This document shows, piece after piece, positions 29,056-39,539 of a DNA stretch of 64,000 nt (position 1 is its first letter; the number at the start of each line of letters is the position of its first letter). The notes beneath the pieces are model-generated. The model did not search any database. It worked only from the letters and a program-made list of their open reading frames with translations, and had not been told where the DNA came from. Origin of the DNA: Nocardiopsis metallicus (GTDB taxonomy: Bacteria > Actinomycetota > Actinomycetes > Streptosporangiales > Streptosporangiaceae); the NCBI RefSeq assembly GCF_014201115.1, contig NZ_JACHDO010000001.1, positions 186,001 through 250,000 on the forward strand, in the 5' to 3' direction. A program made the translations under genes and the position numbers.

Positions 29056-29118
29056 TAGTCGCGTCCGGCCCGGCGGGCACACCGCCACCCGGACCCCAGC
29101 AGGGCCGCTACGTGACGA

Positions 29119-29153
29119 AGGAGGGGCGCCCCCCTACGGGGAGCGCCCCTCCT
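29119..29153. terminator. Bidirectional terminator between lepA and malG
   Basis: 11-bp perfect outer stem (29119-29129 with 29143-29153) plus an inner C/G stem, between convergent lepA and malG. Confidence 0.75.
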
Positions 29154-29181
29154 CGCCTGTGCCCTCGTGTATCCGCCGGAC

Positions 29182-30087
29182 CTAGCCCTTGACCGCTCCG
29201 GCGGTCAGGCCGTCGCTGATGTAGCGCTGGAGGAACCAGAACACGATCAGCGTCGGCAGGGACAGCATGATGGCGCCCACCGCGAACATCCCGAAGTTGG
29301 CGTTGCGCTGCGAGGCCACCAGTTGGTAGAGCCCCAGCCCCAACGTCTTGGCGTCGGTGTCCCGCAGGAACACGCTCGCCATCAGGAACTCGTTGATGGT
29401 GGCGATGAACACCAGCAGTGCCACGATCGCCAGTACCGGGGTCACCAGCGGGAGCATGATCCGGAAGAACACCTGCGCGTGCGTGGCACCGTCGATCTGC
29501 GCGGACTCGTCCAGCTCCTTCGGCACGGTGTCGAAGAAGCCCTTCATCAGCCACGTGTTGATGCTCAGCGCACCGCCCAGGTAGACCAGCAGCAGACCCC
29601 AGCGGGTGTCGAAGCCGATCGCCGGGTAGAGCTCCCCGATGTTGGAGAACATCAGGTAGATCGCCACGATCGCCAGGAACTGCGGGAACATCTGGATGAT
29701 GAGCAGGCCGATCAGGCCCACCCGCCGACCCTTGAACCGCATCCGGCTGAATGCGTAGGCGGCCAGGGCCGAGAGCATCACCGTCACCACCGCGTTGGTG
29801 AGCGCGAAGAACAGCGAGTTCGCGTACCAGGTGGTGAACGGCGTGTTCTGGAACAGGTCCTGGGCGTTGGCCAGGCTCGCTCCGGTCGGCCACAACTGTG
29901 AGCTGCTCAGGGTGCCGACCGGGTTGAGCGCGGCCGAGACCACGAACAGCACGGGGAAGACCGCGAAGGCCGCGACCACCCACATGACCGCGTGCCGCCA
30001 GCCCAGGCGCTGTGCCCACAGCGCGAACCGGGTGGCGCCGCTGCGCCGGTAGGGCGTGCGCACCGCGTCAGGAACGGTAGCCGTCAT
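29182..30087 (-). CDS. malG: Maltose/maltodextrin ABC permease MalG
   Basis: Inner-membrane permease of about 301 residues with six predicted membrane segments and the ABC-permease EAA loop (ELDESAQIDGATHAQVFFRIMLPL, conserved G in DGA). ATG at 30087 has a perfect AGGAGG seven bases upstream and overlaps the end of malF by 4 nt. It pairs with MalF; the ATPase is not encoded here, so a shared MsiK-type ATPase is likely, as in Streptomyces (inferred). Confidence 0.93.
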   Translation of the reverse strand: MTATVPDAVRTPYRRSGATRFALWAQRLGWRHAVMWVVAAFAVFPVLFVVSAALNPVGTLSSSQLWPTGASLANAQDLFQNTPFTTWYANSLFFALTNAVVTVMLSALAAYAFSRMRFKGRRVGLIGLLIIQMFPQFLAIVAIYLMFSNIGELYPAIGFDTRWGLLLVYLGGALSINTWLMKGFFDTVPKELDESAQIDGATHAQVFFRIMLPLVTPVLAIVALLVFIATINEFLMASVFLRDTDAKTLGLGLYQLVASQRNANFGMFAVGAIMLSLPTLIVFWFLQRYISDGLTAGAVKG

Positions 30088-31703
30088 CGGTCCACCTCCT
30101 TGAGTGCCTTGCTCCGGCTCAGACTGACGATGGAGATCACCGAGACGATCAGGAAGATCATCACCGACAGCGCCGCCGCGTACCCGTACTGGGCCGTGGC
30201 CTCGCTGAAGGCCAGCCGGTAGGTGTAGGTGATGAGCAGGTCCGTGCCGCCGGCCGTGGGGTTGTCCGGTGAGAAGGGGCCGCCCCTGGTGATCAGCCAC
30301 ACCGCGTTGAAGTTGTTGAAGTTGAACGCGAACGTGGCGATGAGGATCGGGGTCATGGCGACCATCAGCAGCGGCAGGCTGACGTGCCGGAAGGACTGCC
30401 AGGGTCCCGCGCCGTCGATCTGCGCGGCCTGGCCCAGCTCACGCGGGATGGCCTGCAGGGCACCGGTGGCCACCAGGAACATGTACGGGTAGCCGAGCCA
30501 CACGTTGGTGAGGATGACCGCGGCGCGCGCGGTCCACACGTCGCCCAACCAGTCGACCTGGAGTCCGAGCATCCGGTTGAACAGCCCGAAGTCGGTGTTG
30601 AACATGTCCCGCCACAGCAGGTACATGGCCAGCGAGCTCATGGCGTACGGCAGGATCACCAGGACGCGGTAGAAGGTCTTGCCGCGCATCCTGGGCACGT
30701 GCAGGGTCATGGCGACCGCCAGGCCCACCACGAAGACCAGACCGGTGACGGCCACCGCGAAGGTGATGTTCCACAGCAGGATGCCGAAGAACGAGCTGGC
30801 GAAGGTCGGGTTGAGCAGGAAGCGGGCGAAGTTGTCGAGCCCGACGTTGACCTGCCAGCCCTGGGCCAGCCGCTGTCCGTCCTCGTTGTAGAAGGCGCCG
30901 CGGTCGTTGTCGGCCGTGTAGACCTCGCCGGTCTCGGTGTCGGTGACGCAGTCGCAGGCCTCGTCGTAGACCCGGATGGCACTGCCCTCGAAAGCGCTGG
31001 ACAGGCCGCTGGAGCGGATCCCGGCGCCGTCCCGGGTGGGGACCGCGAACTCCTGGAGTTCGTCGCTGCGCGCGTTCACCTCGGCGGGGGAAAGGAGCGT
31101 GTACCCGAACGCGTCGGTCACCTTCCCCGCCTGGTCGACGTCGGCGCCGCGGAGCTCGCTCAGCCCCTCGTCGGTGCCCGCGTAGGCGTTGCCCTCGGAG
31201 TCGGTGAGCAGGAAGACCAGCTCGCCGGTGTCGGGGTCGCCGGTGGTGGCCACGGTGAGGACGTATTCGGGGGAGTCGGGGTCGCGGGTGACCGAGAACG
31301 CCTCGATGGCGGCGATCGCCCGGTCCTTGTCGCCCCGGTGGCCGTCACTGAGGTTGGTGACCGAGGTGCTCATCGTGTAGAGCACCGGGATGATCTGGAA
31401 GGCCAGGAGGAAGACCACACCCGGTACGAGGTACTTCGCCGGGACGGTGCGCTTGGACAGGTAGACGTAGTAGACCAGGCCGACCACCGCGACGACCAGG
31501 CCGATGCCCCACCAGTTCCCGGCCACGTACAGCGGCAGGACCGCCCACACGCCCAGGGCGGTGAACAGGCTGAGCAGAGCGATCTTGACGAGTTGCCCGA
31601 CGATCGACCCGTTGGCGGCGAACCGCCCCCCGGGCAGCGGTGGACGGGCGGGCGCCCCCTGGGAGGGGGCGCCCGCGCTGTCGGGGCTGGAGGAGGCCAC
31701 CAC
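30084..31703 (-). CDS. malF: Maltose/maltodextrin ABC permease MalF (with large extracytoplasmic loop)
   Basis: Permease of 539 residues, long for the family. After three membrane segments comes an extracytoplasmic insertion of roughly 170 residues before the fourth, comparable in place to the P2 loop of enteric MalF; it contains a Cys pair (EACDCVTDTETGEVY). The EAA loop is ELGQAAQIDGAGPWQSFRHVSLP. GTG at 31703 shares one base with the malE stop, so translation is coupled. Operon order is malE-malF-malG. Confidence 0.93.
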   Translation of the reverse strand: MVASSSPDSAGAPSQGAPARPPLPGGRFAANGSIVGQLVKIALLSLFTALGVWAVLPLYVAGNWWGIGLVVAVVGLVYYVYLSKRTVPAKYLVPGVVFLLAFQIIPVLYTMSTSVTNLSDGHRGDKDRAIAAIEAFSVTRDPDSPEYVLTVATTGDPDTGELVFLLTDSEGNAYAGTDEGLSELRGADVDQAGKVTDAFGYTLLSPAEVNARSDELQEFAVPTRDGAGIRSSGLSSAFEGSAIRVYDEACDCVTDTETGEVYTADNDRGAFYNEDGQRLAQGWQVNVGLDNFARFLLNPTFASSFFGILLWNITFAVAVTGLVFVVGLAVAMTLHVPRMRGKTFYRVLVILPYAMSSLAMYLLWRDMFNTDFGLFNRMLGLQVDWLGDVWTARAAVILTNVWLGYPYMFLVATGALQAIPRELGQAAQIDGAGPWQSFRHVSLPLLMVAMTPILIATFAFNFNNFNAVWLITRGGPFSPDNPTAGGTDLLITYTYRLAFSEATAQYGYAAALSVMIFLIVSVISIVSLSRSKALKEVDR

Positions 31704-32950
31704 TACTCGCCGATCTGCTCGGCGATGGTGTTGTGGGCGGCCTCCATGGCCTCGCGGACGTCGTTGCCCGCGATGGCCTGGGCCTGGGCCTGGCCCAGCG
31801 GCTCCCAGGTCTCACCCATCTCGGGGATGGACGGCATCGGCATGCCCTCGGCACCGGCCTCGGCGATCGCCGCGATGTTGGGGTCGTCGGCCGAGACGGA
31901 CTCCAGGGCCTCGGTCTGCACCGGGGTACGCGGGTCGGCCTCGTAGAGGCTGAGGATGAAGTCGGTGGAGGTGACGTAGTTGGTCACGAACTCCTGGGCC
32001 AGGGCGCTGTTGGCGCTGCCCTCGGTGACGAAGAACGCCTGGTAGCCGATGTAGGGGCTGGCCGGGTTCTCGCCCTCGAAGCCCGGGATCGGGCTGATCT
32101 CGAAGTCGATGCCCGCCTCGTTGGCGTCACCGATGTTCCACGGACCGGCGATGAAGAAGGGCGCCTCCTCCTCGTAGAAGAGGTTGGCGTCGTTCTCGGT
32201 GTCGATGGAGCGGCGCAGCACCCCCTCGCCGTCCTCGCCGTACTCGGCGATCTTCTCCATGGCCGCGATGGACTCGTCCGAGCCCACGCCCAGGTCCGAG
32301 GGGTCCCAGGTGCCGGTGTCGTCCTGGCCGAACAGGTAGCCGCCCGCGGAGGTGAACAGCGCGTTCATCCGGAAGGGCTCGCCCTCCTGGCCCACGGCCA
32401 TGGCCAGGACCTCGCTGGTGTCGCCCGCGTCCTTGAGCCCGGTGCCGACCTCGACGAGCTCCTCGAACGTCTCCGGGGCGTCCGGGGCCAGGTCCGTGTT
32501 GCGCATCAGGAAGATGTTCTCCTGCGAGTACGGGACACCGAAGAGCTGTCCGTCGAAGGAGAGCGCCTCGATGGCGGTCTCGTCCACGCCGCCGGCCTGG
32601 TCGCCGGTCAGTTCGACCGGGGTGACGGCGCCGTTGCGGACCAGGTTGCCGGTCCAGTCGTGCGCGCCGATGAAGATGTCGGGCGCGTTACCGGCCTGGT
32701 GGGCGTTGAGCAGGTCGCCCTGGATGTCGTCGAAGGCCAGGCCCTGGACGTCCACCTCGATGCCGTTGGCCTCGGCGAACTCGGCGGCCGCGCCCTGGAT
32801 GGCGTCGGCGCGCTCGGGGTCGGACCAGATGACGAGCGTGCCCTCTGCGGTGCCCTCGTCGCCTCCGTCCGAGTCGTCGCTGTTGCACGCTGTCGCCATA
32901 AGGGCGATCGCGGCGATACCGGCGACCGCTGACGCGCTGCGGGATCTCAT
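31703..32950 (-). CDS. malE: Maltose/maltodextrin-binding lipoprotein MalE
   Basis: Solute-binding lipoprotein of about 415 residues. Signal peptide with lipobox-like ALMATAC, then an acidic linker; SBP family 1 pattern with IVWSDPERADAIQGAAAEF, FIGAHDWTGNLVRNGAV and GVPYSQENIFLMRNTDL. ATG at 32950 with GGAAGGAAG upstream. First gene of the transport operon; direct repeats of YTTGCAG and a palindrome lie upstream (33055-33080). Confidence 0.94.
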   Translation of the reverse strand: MRSRSASAVAGIAAIALMATACNSDDSDGGDEGTAEGTLVIWSDPERADAIQGAAAEFAEANGIEVDVQGLAFDDIQGDLLNAHQAGNAPDIFIGAHDWTGNLVRNGAVTPVELTGDQAGGVDETAIEALSFDGQLFGVPYSQENIFLMRNTDLAPDAPETFEELVEVGTGLKDAGDTSEVLAMAVGQEGEPFRMNALFTSAGGYLFGQDDTGTWDPSDLGVGSDESIAAMEKIAEYGEDGEGVLRRSIDTENDANLFYEEEAPFFIAGPWNIGDANEAGIDFEISPIPGFEGENPASPYIGYQAFFVTEGSANSALAQEFVTNYVTSTDFILSLYEADPRTPVQTEALESVSADDPNIAAIAEAGAEGMPMPSIPEMGETWEPLGQAQAQAIAGNDVREAMEAAHNTIAEQIGE

Positions 32951-33054
32951 GGTGTCTTCCTTCCGGGAGGACTGATCGGAGGTGCTGAGCATGCGGTCCA
33001 CCGGCGGAACCGGGTCCGTTGCGGGCATGCTTGGTGATGTGACGTTAGCAATAA

Positions 33055-33080
33055 CTTGCAGCCTTTGAAAGGCTTTGCAG
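33055..33080. promoter_or_regulatory. MalR-type operator region upstream of malE
   Basis: CTTGCAG (33055-33061) and TTTGCAG (33074-33080) flank the palindrome GCCTTTGAAAGGC (33061-33073). CTTGCAG also occurs, inverted, upstream of the GH13 gene (36281-36287). This half-site is of the kind used by actinomycete LacI-family maltose regulators; binding by the LacI protein at 36352 is inferred. Confidence 0.55.
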
Positions 33081-33203
33081 TCGCTGTGGATAAAGATGTG
33101 GAAACACCCCGGAAACGGAAAGGTGTTTCCTCCCGAAGGGTGCCTTCATCGTCGCTCTGGGTGAGAAAAACGTGGTCGTTTGACCCTCGCCCCGGCCGCG
33201 GAG

Positions 33204-34433
33204 CTACTCTCCGAAGCCCTCGACGATCAACCGCTCGGCCTCGGCCAACGCCTCGGCGGGGTCCGCGCCACCGATGATGTCCGCGCTGGCCTGCGAGAAC
33301 GGGCTCCAGACCAGTTCCATCTCGGGGATCGCGGGCATCGGCAGCCCACCCTCGCCCGCACGCTGGAAGGCCTCCAGGTTCGGGTCCTGGTCGGTCACCA
33401 TCTGCAACGCCTCGTCCAGGGCGGGCACTCGCGGGTCCGCCTCGTGCAGGATCACCGAGAGCTCGGGGTCGTCCAGGATCGCCTGGGCCAGGCTCTGCCC
33501 GAGATCCGGGTCGCTGGCCCCGGAAGCCACGTAGAACGCCTGCACACCGATCAGCGGACGGGCCTTGGCCCCCTCAGCGAACGAGGGCACCGGGTCCACC
33601 GCGAACGGTACGCCCTCCTCCTGGGCCGAGGCCACGCTCCACGGGCCACTGACCAGGAACGGAGCCTGCCCGGAGGTGAACAGGGAGGTCGCGTTGGCCG
33701 AGTCGGTGGACCGGTTCAGCACCCCTGAACCCTCCTCCCCGAGCTCGGCCAGCAGCTCGAAGGCGGCGATCGACTCCGGAGCGGCCACACCCAGGTCCGT
33801 GGGATCGGGGTCGCCCGAGGCGTCCTCGCCGAACAGGTAACCGCCAGCCGAGGTGAAGAAGGGGTGGATGTGGTAGGCGTCGCCCTCAACGCCCACCTGA
33901 ATGCTCAGCGCCTGGCTGACCGAACCCGAGTCCACCAGGTCCGTGCCGGTCTCCAGCATGTCCTCCAGCGAGGTCGGTGCCTCCGGGGCCAGGTCCGTGT
34001 TGCGGAACAGCGCCAGGTTCTCGGTGGCGTAGGGAACTCCGTAGACCTCGCCCTCGTAGCTGACCGCGTCCACGGCACCGGGCGAGAACAGGTCGGCGTC
34101 CCCGGACTCCAGTCCGACCGGCACGATCGCCCCGGCGGCGGCCAGCTCACCGGTCCAGTCGTGCGGTCCCACGAGCAGGTCCGGGCCCAGTCCGGTGGCG
34201 TGCGAGCTCAGGAAGCTGGCGCGCAGCTCCTCGTGGTCCACGACGATCACCTCCACCGGGCGGTTGGCGTCGCGGGCGAAGGCCTCGGCGAAGGTCCGCA
34301 TGGCCTGGGCGCGGTCCTCGTCGGCCCAGATGGTCAGCGGAATCGACGAGTACTCGTCGACCTCGTCGGCGGCGGAGCAGGCGGTCAGGGCGAGCACCAG
34401 ACCCGCCGAACACAGGGAAAGTCGTGACCTCAT
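33204..34433 (-). CDS. Second maltodextrin-type solute-binding lipoprotein
   Basis: Protein of 409 residues, a divergent paralogue of the MalE above: it shares the blocks IWADEDRAQAMRTFAEAF, LVGPHDWTGELAAAGAIVPV, GVPYATENLALFRNTDLAPEAP and TSAGGYLFGEDASG. Signal peptide with a good lipobox (LALTAC). ATG at 34433 with GGAGA upstream. No extra permease genes accompany it, so it probably feeds the same MalFG channel, possibly with different sugar preference. Confidence 0.88.
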   Translation of the reverse strand: MRSRLSLCSAGLVLALTACSAADEVDEYSSIPLTIWADEDRAQAMRTFAEAFARDANRPVEVIVVDHEELRASFLSSHATGLGPDLLVGPHDWTGELAAAGAIVPVGLESGDADLFSPGAVDAVSYEGEVYGVPYATENLALFRNTDLAPEAPTSLEDMLETGTDLVDSGSVSQALSIQVGVEGDAYHIHPFFTSAGGYLFGEDASGDPDPTDLGVAAPESIAAFELLAELGEEGSGVLNRSTDSANATSLFTSGQAPFLVSGPWSVASAQEEGVPFAVDPVPSFAEGAKARPLIGVQAFYVASGASDPDLGQSLAQAILDDPELSVILHEADPRVPALDEALQMVTDQDPNLEAFQRAGEGGLPMPAIPEMELVWSPFSQASADIIGGADPAEALAEAERLIVEGFGE

Positions 34434-34557
34434 GGCGGTCTCCAGGGGTGACTGGCGGGGCCCGGGCTAACGGGCGGGAGGGTGCCCCGCGGATGAAGGG
34501 GAAAAGGGAGGAGGGGCAGGCGAAGGGGTGAAGAAGAGGAGCCGCGCGTAGGCGCGG

Positions 34558-34637
34558 GCTCAGGCGTGCGCGTGCGCCTGAGCGGGAACGCGCAGACGGG
34601 TGCGGGTGCCGGACGGCGGGTGGGTCGTCCGGCACCC
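34558..34637 (-). terminator. Hairpins after the GH13 gene
   Basis: Two stem-loops: 34604-34615 with 34626-34637 (12 bp, perfect) directly after the GH13 stop, and 34558-34566 with 34575-34583 (9 bp). They separate the GH13 gene from the downstream binding-protein gene. No gene lies in 34434-34653. Confidence 0.7.
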
Positions 34638-34653
34638 GGAAATCAGCGCCGGA

Positions 34654-36255
<1,602 letters not shown>

Positions 36256-36280
36256 CTGCGGGGGTCCTTCCGGGTCGCGT

Positions 36281-36334
36281 CTGCAAGTTCTTGCGCAAGA
36301 TTACCGCCAACTTTCGTCCCTGTGACGGTAATCT
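36281..36334. promoter_or_regulatory. LacI/MalR-type operators between GH13 and lacI genes
   Basis: The region contains CTGCAAG (36281-36287), the perfect palindrome CTTGCGCAAG (36290-36299) and a 9-bp inverted repeat AGATTACCG/CGGTAATCT (36298-36306, 36326-36334). The palindrome with central CG is the form bound by LacI-family proteins. Likely site of autoregulation and of GH13 repression. Confidence 0.65.
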
Positions 36335-36351
36335 CGACTAGAGTTGTCCGC

Positions 36352-37455
36352 ATGGGTCCACGACTTGCCGACATAGCGCGGCACGCAGGCGTCAGCGAGG
36401 CAACCGTCTCGCGGGTGCTCAATGACAAGCCCGGCGTCGGCAGCGACACCCGCAAAGCCGTCCTGACCGCGCTCGACGTGCTCGGATACGAGCGCCCCGC
36501 CCGACTGCGGCAGCGCTCCGCCGGACTGGTCGGCATGGTGATCCCCGAACTCGACAACCCGGTCTTCCCGATGTTCGCCCAGGCGGCGGAGGGAGCACTG
36601 GCCCAGCGCGGGTACACCCCGGTGCTGTGCACCCAGACCCCGGGCGGGATATCCGAAGACGAGTACGTGGAACTCCTCCTGGAGCGCAACGTCTCCGGCA
36701 TCCTCTTCGTCTCCGGCAAGCACGCCGACACCACGGCCTCGCACGAGCGCTACCAGACCCTGGTCTCCCGCCGCCTGCCGATCGTGCTCGTCAACGGCTA
36801 CACCGAGTCCATCCCCGCGGCCTTCATCTCCGCCGACGACCGCGAGGCCGGACGCCTGGCCGTCAACCACCTGGCCGCCCTCGGCCACACCCGTATCGGC
36901 TTCACCAGCGGCCCCGAACGCTACGTCCCGGTCCGCCGCAAGCTGGAGGGCTTCCACCAGGCGCTGGCCGAGCACGGCCTGGACGGAGACGGCCTCGTCG
37001 AACTCTCCCTGTTCGGCGTGGAGGGCGGCCACGCCGCCGCTGTCCGCCTCATCGAACGCGGCGTCACCGCGATGGTCTGCGGCTCCGACATCATGGCGCT
37101 GGGCGCCATTCGCGCGGCCCGCCAGCGCGGCCTGCGCGTCCCCCAGGACTTCTCCGTGGTCGGTTACGACGACTCCCAGCTCATCGCCTTCACCGACCCG
37201 CCGCTGACCACCGTCCGCCAGCCGGTCAACGCCATGGCCATGGCCGCCGCCCGCGCCCTGTGCGACGAGATCGCCGGACACCCCGTCTCCCACGCCGAGT
37301 ACGTCTTCGACCCCGAACTGGTCGTACGCGGCTCCACCGCAGCCGCCCCGGTCGCCCCCGCCGTCTCCGTGCCCGGACCGGTCACCCCCGAGGCCCGCGT
37401 GAACAGCCCCGCCCCGCCGCGCCGCGACCCCCAGGAAGCCGCCCAGGGCCGCTGA
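36352..37455 (+). CDS. LacI-family regulator (MalR-like)
   Basis: Regulator of 367 residues. The N-terminal LacI HTH is textbook (RLADIARHAGVSEATVSRVLNDKPGV), with the hinge helix RPARLRQRSAGL and a periplasmic-binding-like ligand domain (GMVIPELDNPVFPMFAQ, GYDDSQLIAFTDPPLTTVRQP). ATG at 36352 is preferred; the frame is open upstream because it runs antisense to the GH13 gene. The C-terminus has an extra Pro/Ala-rich tail of about 35 residues. Position beside the GH13 and mal genes makes it the probable maltose regulator. Confidence 0.94.
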   Translation: MGPRLADIARHAGVSEATVSRVLNDKPGVGSDTRKAVLTALDVLGYERPARLRQRSAGLVGMVIPELDNPVFPMFAQAAEGALAQRGYTPVLCTQTPGGISEDEYVELLLERNVSGILFVSGKHADTTASHERYQTLVSRRLPIVLVNGYTESIPAAFISADDREAGRLAVNHLAALGHTRIGFTSGPERYVPVRRKLEGFHQALAEHGLDGDGLVELSLFGVEGGHAAAVRLIERGVTAMVCGSDIMALGAIRAARQRGLRVPQDFSVVGYDDSQLIAFTDPPLTTVRQPVNAMAMAAARALCDEIAGHPVSHAEYVFDPELVVRGSTAAAPVAPAVSVPGPVTPEARVNSPAPPRRDPQEAAQGR

Positions 37456-37591
37456 GCCCCGGAACCCGCACGTACGAGCACTGGGCGCGCGCTGCGCGCA
37501 CGCACCCCTCAGAGCGGTCCTTAGCCGAACCGGGCCGCGACCTTCTGCCACCCGTGCCAGGGCACAGCGCGGGGTCGGCGACACTGGAGAC

Positions 37592-38824
37592 ATGCCATCC
37601 GTAGCCCTCGACGGCGAACCCGTGCCCCGGACCGGGGAACTTCCCGAACCCTCGCTCGCCCAGATCGGGGAGCGCCCGCTCGGGTTCTACGTCCACGTGC
37701 CCTTCTGCGTCACCCGCTGCGGCTACTGCGACTTCAACACCTACACCGCCGACGAACTCCTCTCCCGCGACGGCACCGCCACCGCCTCCCGCGAGACCTA
37801 CGCGGAGCAGGCCGCGGCCGAGGTCGCACTGGCCGACCGGGTCCTGACCGGCGACCGTCCCCGCGTCAGCACCGTCTTCGTCGGCGGCGGTACACCCACA
37901 CTGCTGTCACCCGAGGACCTCGGCCGCGTTCTCGGTGAGATCCGCGAGCGCTTCGGGCTCACCCCCGACGCCGAGATCACCACCGAGGCCAACCCCGAGA
38001 CCGTCGACCCCGACTACCTCGCCCGCCTGCGCGCGGCCGGGTTCACCCGGGTCTCCTTCGGCATGCAGAGCGCCCAGCCGCACGTGCTCAGGATCCTGGA
38101 GCGCGGCCACACCCCGGGACGCCCCGAAAAGTGCGTGGCCTGGGCGCGCGAGGCCGGTTTCGAGCACGTCAACCTCGACCTCATCTACGGCACCCCGGGG
38201 GAGAGCGACCAGGACTGGGCGGCCTCCCTGGAAGCCGCGATCGGTGCCGGACCCGACCACGTCTCCGCCTACTCCCTGATCGTCGAGGACGGCACCCGGC
38301 TGGCCGCACGCGTCCGGCGGGGCGAACTCACCGAACCCGACGACGACGCCATGGCCGACCGCTACCTCATGGCCGACGAGGCCCTGGCCGGGGCCGGGTA
38401 CACCCCCTACGAGGTGTCCAACTGGGCCCGCAGCACCGAGGGCCGCAGCGCGCACAACATGCTCTACTGGACCGGCGGCCACTGGTGGGGGGTCGGCCCG
38501 GGCGCGCACAGCCACGTGGGCGGAACCCGCTGGTGGAACGTCAAGCACCCGGCCGCCTACGCCGCCCGCCTGGCCGCGGGGGACAGCCCGGCCCAGGCCC
38601 GGGAGGTCCTCACCGAGGCCGAACGCCGCTTCGAACGCGTCCTGCTCGAACTGCGGGTGGACGGCGGCTGCCCGCTGGACCTGCTGGACGCCCACGGGCT
38701 GTCCGCGGCCGAACGCCTGGTCGGCGAAGGGCTCCTGGACGCGCGGGCGCACGCCGATGGCCGCGCGGCGCTGACCCGGCGGGGGCGGCTGCTCGCCGAC
38801 GCCGTGGTCCGCGACCTCACCTGA
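37592..38824 (+). CDS. hemW: Radical SAM haem chaperone HemW
   Basis: HemN-like protein of 410 residues. Radical SAM motif CVTRCGYCDFNTY (CxxxCxxC, followed by the F/N pattern of HemW), then FVGGGTPTLL, VSFGMQSAQPHVLRIL and the C-terminal HemN-C domain. It lacks the N-terminal extension of true HemN and is therefore the haem-insertion chaperone rather than coproporphyrinogen dehydrogenase. It lies between lepA and hrcA as in other actinomycetes, although a sugar cluster has been inserted here. Confidence 0.94.
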   Translation: MPSVALDGEPVPRTGELPEPSLAQIGERPLGFYVHVPFCVTRCGYCDFNTYTADELLSRDGTATASRETYAEQAAAEVALADRVLTGDRPRVSTVFVGGGTPTLLSPEDLGRVLGEIRERFGLTPDAEITTEANPETVDPDYLARLRAAGFTRVSFGMQSAQPHVLRILERGHTPGRPEKCVAWAREAGFEHVNLDLIYGTPGESDQDWAASLEAAIGAGPDHVSAYSLIVEDGTRLAARVRRGELTEPDDDAMADRYLMADEALAGAGYTPYEVSNWARSTEGRSAHNMLYWTGGHWWGVGPGAHSHVGGTRWWNVKHPAAYAARLAAGDSPAQAREVLTEAERRFERVLLELRVDGGCPLDLLDAHGLSAAERLVGEGLLDARAHADGRAALTRRGRLLADAVVRDLT

Positions 38825-38873
38825 GACCCCCCGAGCCGTCCCGGGCGGGAAGCACCGGGAGGACTGACGCGAC

Positions 38874-38904
38874 GAAGGGGCCCGGCGCGATGCCGGACCC
38901 CTTC
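38874..38904. terminator. Bidirectional terminator after hemW
   Basis: 13-bp stem with one mismatch (38874-38886 with 38892-38904) between convergent hemW and the DUF4870 gene. Confidence 0.7.
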
Positions 38905-38927
38905 GGTGTCGATCGCGGGGATCGGTG

Positions 38928-39509
38928 CTACTTGACCCAGCTGACGTTGAACGGGTAGCGGTACCACTCGCCCTTGTTGGCAGCCATCGCTCCCATGATG
39001 CCGAAGACGATCGCGCACACCCAGAACGCCAACTGGAGGAGCGCGCCGATGAGGATGACGTACAGCACCATCGAGATCAGGTAGCCGATCAGCAGCAGGA
39101 TCTGGAAGTTCAGCGCCTGCGCGGTCTGGTCGCGGACGAACGGCGACTCGTCCTTCTTGATCAGGTACAGGACCAGAGGCCCGAGGACGCTGAAGAGGAT
39201 GCCGCTCAGGTGGCTGAGCAGACCCATCGTCCGCTCGTCCTGGTTCGGCTGCCCCGTGACCGCGGAGGAGTCGCCGAAGCCGGGGCCGGGAGCGTAGCCG
39301 CCGGGCTGCCCGGGGTAACCGCCCTGACCGTGAGGAACACCGTAACCGCCGGGCTGACCGGGTTGGGGCTGCCCGTAGCCGCCCTGGCCGGGGTAACCGC
39401 CCTGATGCGGGTCGGCCGGGGACGGGTATCCGCCGGACGGACCCTGGTCGGGCTGCTGGCCGCCCCGGTCGTAGGGATCATCCGGGTTCGGGTTGTTCTG
39501 ATAGGACAT
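38928..39509 (-). CDS. DUF4870 membrane protein with Gly/Pro/Gln-rich N-terminus
   Basis: Protein of 193 residues. About 80 residues of repeated [11 protein letters not shown]-type segments precede a DUF4870 membrane domain with three helices ([22 protein letters not shown], then [24 protein letters not shown] and the last helix ending in KGEWYRYPF). The function is unknown. It follows a paralogue by 30 nt and is likely cotranscribed with it. The repetitive cytosolic tail is of the kind that forms disordered or condensing regions, but that is speculation. Confidence 0.82.
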   Translation of the reverse strand: MSYQNNPNPDDPYDRGGQQPDQGPSGGYPSPADPHQGGYPGQGGYGQPQPGQPGGYGVPHGQGGYPGQPGGYAPGPGFGDSSAVTGQPNQDERTMGLLSHLSGILFSVLGPLVLYLIKKDESPFVRDQTAQALNFQILLLIGYLISMVLYVILIGALLQLAFWVCAIVFGIMGAMAANKGEWYRYPFNVSWVK

Positions 39510-39539
39510 GACGATTCCTCGGTTTCGGGGGACTCGGTT

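Noticed and set aside
26911..29088. Long minus-strand frame continuous with the gene at 25918
   Set aside because: It runs antisense to lepA; the Val/Leu/Gly/Asp-rich translation is the usual shadow in high-G+C DNA.
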